A stretch of DNA of 11,200 nucleotides from CAZNMF01 sp035547155 (GTDB taxonomy: Bacteria; Acidobacteriota; Vicinamibacteria; Vicinamibacterales; SCN-69-37), in contig DASZVJ010000250.1 of the NCBI GenBank assembly GCA_035547155.1, positions 1-11,200 of the forward strand, given 5' to 3'. Made by a program: the position numbers and the translations under genes. This document shows positions 6,785 to 11,200 of the stretch, in pieces. The notes under the pieces were generated by a model, which ran no database searches, had not been told where the DNA came from, and saw nothing but the letters and a program-made list of their open reading frames with translations. Position 1 is the stretch's first letter. Each line of letters opens with the position of its first letter.

Positions 6785-9700
6785 TCACGGCACGAACATC
6801 ACGACATCCTTGAACCCGGCATCGTGCAGGTCCTTGACGCACTGACGCGCCCAGCCCGGCAGACCTCTCGATCCGTCAACGATGATCGTCTTCGCCATTG
6901 GCAGTTCGACGCGCGCGCGCACGACGATCTCGTCGCCCGGCAGATTCGTCGCGCGCGGATCGTGCTCGCGCGCGAAGTCCTGCCGATTCCGGACATCGAT
7001 CAGCATCGCGGAACCAGCGGCGAGGCGCTGTTGCAACTCCGTCTCGCCGATTTCCGGCGCCGCGCCGGCCTGGCGTACGACGGCGGGCGCACCGTACGAC
7101 GGGCCGCTCGCCGGCTTCCATACATCCCACACGTGGGAATTTCCTGGCATCTCTTGGGGATTCAATACGCGACCGCTGCGGCGCTCGATCCGGAAGTAGA
7201 ACGTCACCTTGCCTTCGAGCGCCATCTCTCGTCTGGTCGATCCGAAGCGCCATTGCATGAGCGCCTGCGTCGCGGCCGCCGCGAGCAGCGGATCCGACGT
7301 CTGCAGGATGTCGACGCGCTCCATGTTCGAATCGTGCCCCGCGCGGATACGCGCGACGACGATGCCTTCGATACCACGACGGAGGGCCTCGGCGGGATAG
7401 ATCGGCTTGACGGTGTTCGAGGCTGCGTTTCGGATCCCTCCCTCGTCCATCATCCCGGCATCATCGGATGGCCGCTCCTGCGCATGAAGCGAACCGCGCA
7501 TCAGTCCCGGCCCGGTCACACACAGCGCGCACACGCCGAGCACGCGAAGCGCGCGTACCGGGCTGATTCGCGAGGCACGAAACGCCGGCACGACGACGCC
7601 AGCCAGCGCGCATGCCATGAGCGTGATCGTGGCGATGCCGAGCGCTGTCGGATCGGCTGGCGCGACGCCGAACAACTGATTGCGCACGATGGATGCGGCG
7701 ATGACGGCGCTACAGACGCCGATCGTCCAACCGAGCGCCAGCGGGACAAACGCCTGACGGGCGATCAGCGCGACGACGTCACGCGGCCGCGCGCCGAGTG
7801 CGACGCGCATACCGATCTCCGGTGTCCGTTGACGTGTCACCAGCGCGAGCACGGCGTAGAGACCAATGGCCGCAAGGGCGTTGGCAAGCGCGCCGTACGC
7901 GCCGAACAGCCTCGCCCCTGTGATCCACGCGCGCGCCTGATCGTCGGCGAAGTCCTCGAGCGGCCGGACCGTCATCGCCGGAAGGCCGTCGACCGTTCGT
8001 ATGGCCGCTGCAATCGCAGCCGCGACGTCCGTCGTGCGGCCGCGCGTACGGATGAAGACCGCCTGCGGAACTTCGTCGTCGCCTTGTGCGATCGGAAAGA
8101 AGATTTCTCCGCTCGTCTTCGTCAGCCTGAACATCCGTCGTGTCTGACTGACACCGACGATTCGGACGCAGCCGCGCCGACCGAGCGCGATCTCGTCCTT
8201 GCACGCGCCCAGCACGTCTTCATTGGACCACATCGCCGTTGCGAGATCTTCGTCGACGATCGCGACGCGCTCTCCAGCGGCATCGTCGCGATCCACGAAT
8301 GCGCGGCCGCGGTGAATCAACGTGCCGACGGACTCGAAATAGCCTGGCGATACATAGCTGATCACGCGTTCGAGCGGGGTGGCGCCAGCCACACGACTCG
8401 CCACGGCCGGCATCACGATCGATGATCGCCCCGAGCCCAGCGGCGACGTCGTCGTCGCACCGACGATGACGTCCGGCATGTCGGTCAGGCGCACGATCAG
8501 CGCATCGAACGCACGCCGCTGCTCCGTCACGCGCCGAACACCGGAACCTTGAAAGTCCATCGTCGCGACGAACACGCCGTCCAATGTGTAGCCCAGAGAC
8601 GATTTGGCTCGTTGCACGCTCTCGCCGAAGAGCCCGGCGCCCGCCACGAGAAACATCGCCAACGCGAACTGGCCGATGAGTAGGACTCGCCTGAAGGTGG
8701 CGCGATCGCGGGCCACGGCAGTGTCCACGCGCAGACTCGACGTCGCGTCCGCGCGCAACGCGACGAGTGCCGGAAGAAAGCTGAACACCGCCGTGATCCC
8801 CGCCACAGCGAACAATGCCTCAACGGATCGGCTCGTGAACACGAACGGCTCGAGCGCGCGGAGCTGATGGCGGACGGTGGCCCACGTGCCTGCCATGATC
8901 AGCGCGGCACCGCCGACGCCGATCACGAGCAACGCGATGGCTTCACGACGCGCCGCAATACGCAGGTGACGGGCCGTCGCGCCAAGCTGGAGACGAATAC
9001 GCGCGTCGCGTTGGCGATCGTGCGAACGGATCGACAACAGACCGGCGAGGTTCGCGCACGCAATCAACAGCAGTGCGGCCGCACCGGCCGCGAGCCAGAG
9101 TCCGACCGCGGCGTCGTTCCGGCGCTGGCTCGCACGATGGGCGTCGAGGGATTGCACGCTGCCGGCGTCGGCCGATCCAAGAGCGGATGCGGCAATCGTG
9201 GACAACTCCGCCCGCGCGCGATCAATCGACGCGCCTGGGCGAAGCCGGCCGAGCGTCCACAGCCATCCGCCATTGCTCGACGCAAGCAAGTTCGTCCCCG
9301 TGAACGAGCACAGCTCCGGCGAGACGCGAAGGGCGATCCACACGTCGATTGGCGCGACGCCCGCGCCATTGAACGCGTTCGGCGCCACGCCGAGGACGGA
9401 GAACGTTTTGCCCGCGAGCACCAGCGAACGGCCGACGATCGCCGGATCGCGACCGAAGGATCGCGTCCAGAAGGCGTGCGAGAGCACGACGAGCCTCGGG
9501 CTTCCCGGCCGCGTGTCCGGCTCCCCGAACGTTCGTCCGAGCGCGGCGGGCACGCCGAGCGTGTCGAAGTAGTTCGCGGTGATGCACTCGGCACGGACCG
9601 CCATCGCGTCGACGCCGGTGCCGACGCGAAGCATCTGAGATGTGTACGCGCTCAGATCGACTGAGGTCGCCGTCGACGCGAGCGTCTCGTACTCGACGTA

Positions 9701-10171
9701 GTTCCGTGCGCCGACGGCGACGAGCCGAGCCGGCTCTCGCACGAGGGCCGGTGGTCGAAACATCAGCGCATCGACGACGGCGATCATCGCGGCGCTGATG
9801 CCGACGCCGACCGACAACAGCAGCACGGCGCCGAAGGCGAAGGTGGGCGAACGTCCGAACAAACTCCAGTCCGGCACGAGCGCATGCCACCAGCGTTGAG
9901 CTCCGACCGTGCGCGAATGGACGTCCGGCATCGCGCGTTCGACGCGTCCCATCCGCCGCGCCAACTCGCCGGGCACATCGAGGTCTGCAAGCGCCGCGCG
10001 ACGCGCTTCTTCTACCGTCGTGCCGCCGGCAACCAGCTCGCGGACGAAGTCATCGAGATGCTGCGACAGCTCGTCGACGATCTCCGCCTCACGCTCGGGC
10101 CGCAGATGCAACGGCGCGAGCCGGCGCGTCAGCTCATCGCGCCAATCGGTGCGATCGGGTTCGTCCGACAT
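6785..10171 (-). CDS. ADOP permease fused to TonB C-terminal and rhodanese-like domains
   Basis: 1128 aa. The ATG lies one base after the padR stop (TGA-G-ATG), with GAGGG five bases upstream as ribosome binding site, so the two genes are co-translated. Residues 1-75 are the ADOP prefix domain. TM1 is about 111-138, a MacB-like periplasmic domain about 145-345, TM2-TM4 about 355-472, TM5 about 496-516, a second periplasmic domain about 525-745, and TM6-TM8 about 751-864. The permease would normally end near SPVRALR (876). Here the frame continues into a hydrophobic segment (877-892) ending SLHAQ-E like a signal peptidase site (about 898), then a TonB_C domain (about 915-995: KPIYPAEALRRGIEG, ALMQWRF, VTFYF), a linker with WDVWKP, and a rhodanese-like domain (about 1040-1128: MLIDVRNRQDF, TIIVDGSRG, HDAGFKDV). 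The usual catalytic Cys position reads VDGSRG, so it is probably not a sulfurtransferase. The substrate is unknown. Confidence 0.9.
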   Translation of the reverse strand: MSDEPDRTDWRDELTRRLAPLHLRPEREAEIVDELSQHLDDFVRELVAGGTTVEEARRAALADLDVPGELARRMGRVERAMPDVHSRTVGAQRWWHALVPDWSLFGRSPTFAFGAVLLLSVGVGISAAMIAVVDALMFRPPALVREPARLVAVGARNYVEYETLASTATSVDLSAYTSQMLRVGTGVDAMAVRAECITANYFDTLGVPAALGRTFGEPDTRPGSPRLVVLSHAFWTRSFGRDPAIVGRSLVLAGKTFSVLGVAPNAFNGAGVAPIDVWIALRVSPELCSFTGTNLLASSNGGWLWTLGRLRPGASIDRARAELSTIAASALGSADAGSVQSLDAHRASQRRNDAAVGLWLAAGAAALLLIACANLAGLLSIRSHDRQRDARIRLQLGATARHLRIAARREAIALLVIGVGGAALIMAGTWATVRHQLRALEPFVFTSRSVEALFAVAGITAVFSFLPALVALRADATSSLRVDTAVARDRATFRRVLLIGQFALAMFLVAGAGLFGESVQRAKSSLGYTLDGVFVATMDFQGSGVRRVTEQRRAFDALIVRLTDMPDVIVGATTTSPLGSGRSSIVMPAVASRVAGATPLERVISYVSPGYFESVGTLIHRGRAFVDRDDAAGERVAIVDEDLATAMWSNEDVLGACKDEIALGRRGCVRIVGVSQTRRMFRLTKTSGEIFFPIAQGDDEVPQAVFIRTRGRTTDVAAAIAAAIRTVDGLPAMTVRPLEDFADDQARAWITGARLFGAYGALANALAAIGLYAVLALVTRQRTPEIGMRVALGARPRDVVALIARQAFVPLALGWTIGVCSAVIAASIVRNQLFGVAPADPTALGIATITLMACALAGVVVPAFRASRISPVRALRVLGVCALCVTGPGLMRGSLHAQERPSDDAGMMDEGGIRNAASNTVKPIYPAEALRRGIEGIVVARIRAGHDSNMERVDILQTSDPLLAAAATQALMQWRFGSTRREMALEGKVTFYFRIERRSGRVLNPQEMPGNSHVWDVWKPASGPSYGAPAVVRQAGAAPEIGETELQQRLAAGSAMLIDVRNRQDFAREHDPRATNLPGDEIVVRARVELPMAKTIIVDGSRGLPGWARQCVKDLHDAGFKDVVMFVP

Positions 10172-10172
10172 C

Positions 10173-10517
10173 TCATCCCTCGGTCAGCCCCGCGATGCGA
10201 TTGATGGCGCGCGCAAACGCCTTCCAGCCAGACCGCTGCGCCGCGAGGACCTTGCGGCCTTCGGGTGTGAGGCGATACAGCCGCCGCCGGCGCTGTCCGG
10301 CCTTCTCCGTCCACTTGCCTTCGATCCAGCCGCGCTTCTCCAGCCGATACAGCAGCGGATACAGCGACGCGACGTTGAACCGCAGCTCCTGCTTCGATCG
10401 CAGCGCGATGAGCTTGCCGATGTCGTAGCCGTGCCGTGGCTGGTCCTCGACCAGCGACAGGATCACGAGCTCGGCGCTCCCCTTCTTCAACTCGCGCGTC
10501 GGCAGCCAGGACTTCAT
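10173..10517 (-). CDS. PadR-family transcriptional regulator
   Basis: 114 aa, the short single-domain PadR form. A winged helix-turn-helix covers about residues 10-95: ELVILSLVEDQPRHGYDIGK (helices 1-2), NVASLYPLLYRLEKRGWIEG (recognition helix region) and the wing QRRRRLYRLTPEGRKVL. A Lys/Arg-rich KWTEKAGQRRRR patch fits DNA contact. The gene is directly followed by the ADOP permease (stop and start separated by one base), the usual order for ADOP systems, so it most likely represses this operon. The start at 10517 gives the expected N-terminus (LKKGSAELVIL), but the bases just upstream show no Shine-Dalgarno and overlap a palindromic operator, suggesting autoregulation and perhaps a leaderless transcript. 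The inducing signal is unknown. Confidence 0.95.
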   Translation of the reverse strand: MKSWLPTRELKKGSAELVILSLVEDQPRHGYDIGKLIALRSKQELRFNVASLYPLLYRLEKRGWIEGKWTEKAGQRRRRLYRLTPEGRKVLAAQRSGWKAFARAINRIAGLTEG

Positions 10518-10536
10518 ATATGTTTATGCGACATAT
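10518..10536 (-). promoter_or_regulatory. Predicted PadR operator at the padR start
   Basis: A perfect inverted repeat, ATATGT-N7-ACATAT, ending one base from the padR start codon. It fits the ATGT...ACAT layout known for PadR-family operators. The same motif is found before the plus-strand ADOP gene (3804-3824). The strand-specific sequence CATAAA could serve as a -10 box, placing transcription start near the ATG. Confidence 0.6.
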
Positions 10537-10545
10537 TACTACACA

Positions 10546-10581
10546 GGCTACTGGCCGCGGGCCGCGGGCTACCGGCTGCGG
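10546..10581. repeat. Two imperfect 15-bp direct repeats
   Basis: GGCTACTGGCCGCGG (10546-10560) and GGCTACCGGCTGCGG (10567-10581) differ at two positions. They lie just upstream of padR, between its operator and the long inverted repeat. Their function is unknown; they could be slippage-derived filler. Confidence 0.55.
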
Positions 10582-10662
10582 ACCGGGCGGCCACAAGGGC
10601 CGCGCCTACGGCAGGCGTGGCCCGACGCCCGTGGCCTGTCACCTCCCTTGTGGCCGCCCGGT
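10582..10662. repeat. REP-like 18-bp perfect inverted repeat
   Basis: Left arm ACCGGGCGGCCACAAGGG (10582-10599) and right arm CCCTTGTGGCCGCCCGGT (10645-10662) are exact reverse complements around a 45-base GC-rich loop. The element sits between the stop of the 86-aa gene and the padR promoter. It could act as a transcription barrier between the two, or be a dispersed REP/MITE-type repeat. No T-run follows the stem, so a classical intrinsic terminator is less likely. Confidence 0.8.
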
Positions 10663-10667
10663 GGTGT

Positions 10668-10928
10668 TCAGGCACCTTCGCGGCAGATCTTGTCCCAGGC
10701 CGTGAGCGGCAGCGTCAGGAGCCAGTACTTCTTGCGCAGGGAGACGACGAGGTCGAGGTAGGTCGACTTCTCGAATGCGCCGGCACGCAGGCGATCGCGC
10801 GCGGTCCGTAATTCATAGCGATACAAATCGTTCAGCGCGGCGCGGACAACCGAAGGCGGCGTCGCTGGCGTCGGCGCGAGGCCGAGGCTGGCGAGCGAGT
10901 CGAGGAATTCTTGGGGGTACGCAAACAC
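10668..10928 (-). CDS. Small protein of unknown function (86 aa)
   Basis: I do not recognise the family with certainty. It is a soluble, mostly helical, basic protein starting at GTG (MFAYPQEFLDSLASLG), with a Pro/Ala/Thr linker at about residues 18-25 and a helical core VVRAALNDLYRYELRTARDR, then EKSTYLDLVVSLRKKYWLLT. There is no signal peptide, no membrane span and no Cys pair. The clustered conserved-looking aromatics (YRYE, KKYWLL, AWDK) and the clean coding pattern make it a likely real gene. It lies downstream of ettA on the same strand, separated by a repeat array that leaves no visible Shine-Dalgarno; the start could be slightly different or leaderless. A link to translation is only a guess from position. 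Confidence 0.65.
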   Translation of the reverse strand: MFAYPQEFLDSLASLGLAPTPATPPSVVRAALNDLYRYELRTARDRLRAGAFEKSTYLDLVVSLRKKYWLLTLPLTAWDKICREGA

Positions 10929-10932
10929 GGAG

Positions 10933-11100
10933 TCGGGTTCTAGGGTTCTGAGGTTCCAGGGTTCCAGGGTTCCGGGGTTCGGGTTCTGGGGTTCAGGTTC
11001 TGAGTTCTGAGGTTCGGGGCCCAGGTGCGAGAACTTCGGAACACCAGAACCGTGGAACCCGAACCCGAGAACCTCGGAACCCTGGAACCCCAGAACCCGA
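10933..11100. repeat. Inverted array of GGTTC octamer-like repeats
   Basis: The left half holds about 11 units of the form RGGGTTCY at 7-8 bp spacing; the right half holds about nine GAAC units in the opposite orientation, so the whole folds as a large imperfect hairpin. The outer ends pair almost perfectly (TCGGGTTCTAGGGTTC against TCGGGTTCTGGGGTTC). It fills the gap between ettA and the 86-aa gene. The element is noncoding and of unknown function, and it shares its unit with the tract at 6724-6783. Confidence 0.8.
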
Positions 11101-11101
11101 T

Positions 11102-11200
11102 CTATCGCGTCAACTTTCTATATTTGATCCGATGCGGCTGATCGGCGTCCGCGCCGAGGCGGCGCTTCTTGTCGGCCTCGTAGTCCTGGAAGTTGCCCGC
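11102..11200 (-). CDS. ettA: EttA, energy-dependent translational throttle ABC-F protein, C-terminal end only
   Basis: The last 32 residues of a gene whose body lies beyond the right edge: AGNFQDYEADKKRRLGADAD, then QPHRIKYRKLTR and TAG. This is the characteristic end of EttA: a GN(F/Y)xxYE segment after the second ATPase domain, then the (L)GADAxxPxRIKY tail. EttA is a cytoplasmic ABC-F ATPase that binds the ribosomal E site and gates entry into elongation according to ATP/ADP level. Only the tail is visible, so the Walker motifs and the arm domain cannot be checked. The gene is followed by the GGTTC repeat array. Confidence 0.85.
   Translation of the reverse strand, partial: AGNFQDYEADKKRRLGADADQPHRIKYRKLTR

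Noticed and set aside
6711..6842. Upstream extension of the 40-codon ADOP fossil to a start at 6842
   Set aside because: The extension is translated from the GGTTC repeat and the end of the neighbouring gene; the homology starts exactly at ATG 6710.
7499..7543. Separate start (GTG 7543 or ATG 7501) for a stand-alone TonB_C-rhodanese protein
   Set aside because: No Shine-Dalgarno precedes either codon, and starting there removes the basic n-region of the signal-like segment, which is supplied by the permease end. It is kept only as an alternative.
6824..8425. Long plus-strand open frame of 533 codons opposite the permease fusion
   Set aside because: It is antisense to recognisable ADOP, TonB_C and rhodanese sequence; its product is Arg/Asp-rich without any motif, as expected for a shadow frame in GC-rich DNA.
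10933..11100. CRISPR array
   Set aside because: Units are only 7-8 bp, degenerate, and without unique spacers; the halves are in opposite orientation.

Overview
The window is GC-rich DNA that looks like an Acidobacteriota chromosome, most likely Vicinamibacteria or a relative (inference). The main reason is the set of MacB/FtsX-type 'ADOP' permeases (acidobacterial duplicated orphan permeases) with their N-terminal prefix domain and a PadR-family repressor, plus an octaheme cytochrome fused to TPR repeats. No RNA gene, CRISPR array or insertion sequence is visible, and no gene-free stretch reaches 300 bp; the longest is about 170 bp (10929-11101).

Left part, plus strand (1-3749): a sulfatase cut by the window edge, with its CxPSR formylglycine motif intact, overlaps by one base a secreted or membrane-anchored cytochrome with eight CxxCH haem sites, a HEAT-like helical linker and C-terminal TPRs. 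The TAGTG overlap makes these two a translationally coupled pair. A small hairpin and an AT-rich promoter/operator region follow (3750-3849).

Middle, plus strand (3850-6577): an ADOP permease with a good start, but its reading frame breaks near 6185. The last three transmembrane segments lie in another frame, and roughly a dozen residues of linker are missing at the break. It is probably a pseudogene, or it carries a sequence error.

Right part, minus strand (11200 down to 6588): the C-terminus of EttA (ABC-F translation factor); a repeat-rich gap; an 86-aa protein of unknown function; a second gap with an 18-bp perfect inverted repeat; a PadR-family regulator; one base later a 1128-aa ADOP permease that continues in frame into a signal-like membrane segment, a TonB C-terminal domain and a rhodanese-like domain without its catalytic cysteine; and finally a 40-codon ADOP fossil consisting of an N-terminus joined to what looks like a C-terminus.

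How the parts may work together: the padR start site and the promoter of the plus-strand ADOP share a motif, ATATGT-N2-CATAA-N2-ATATAT (17 of 21 bases identical). The padR copy is an inverted repeat of the PadR type (ATATGT-N7-ACATAT). This suggests one PadR protein controls its own padR-permease operon and the separate plus-strand permease. The most unusual object is the permease-TonB-rhodanese fusion, whose predicted topology places the added domains in the periplasm.
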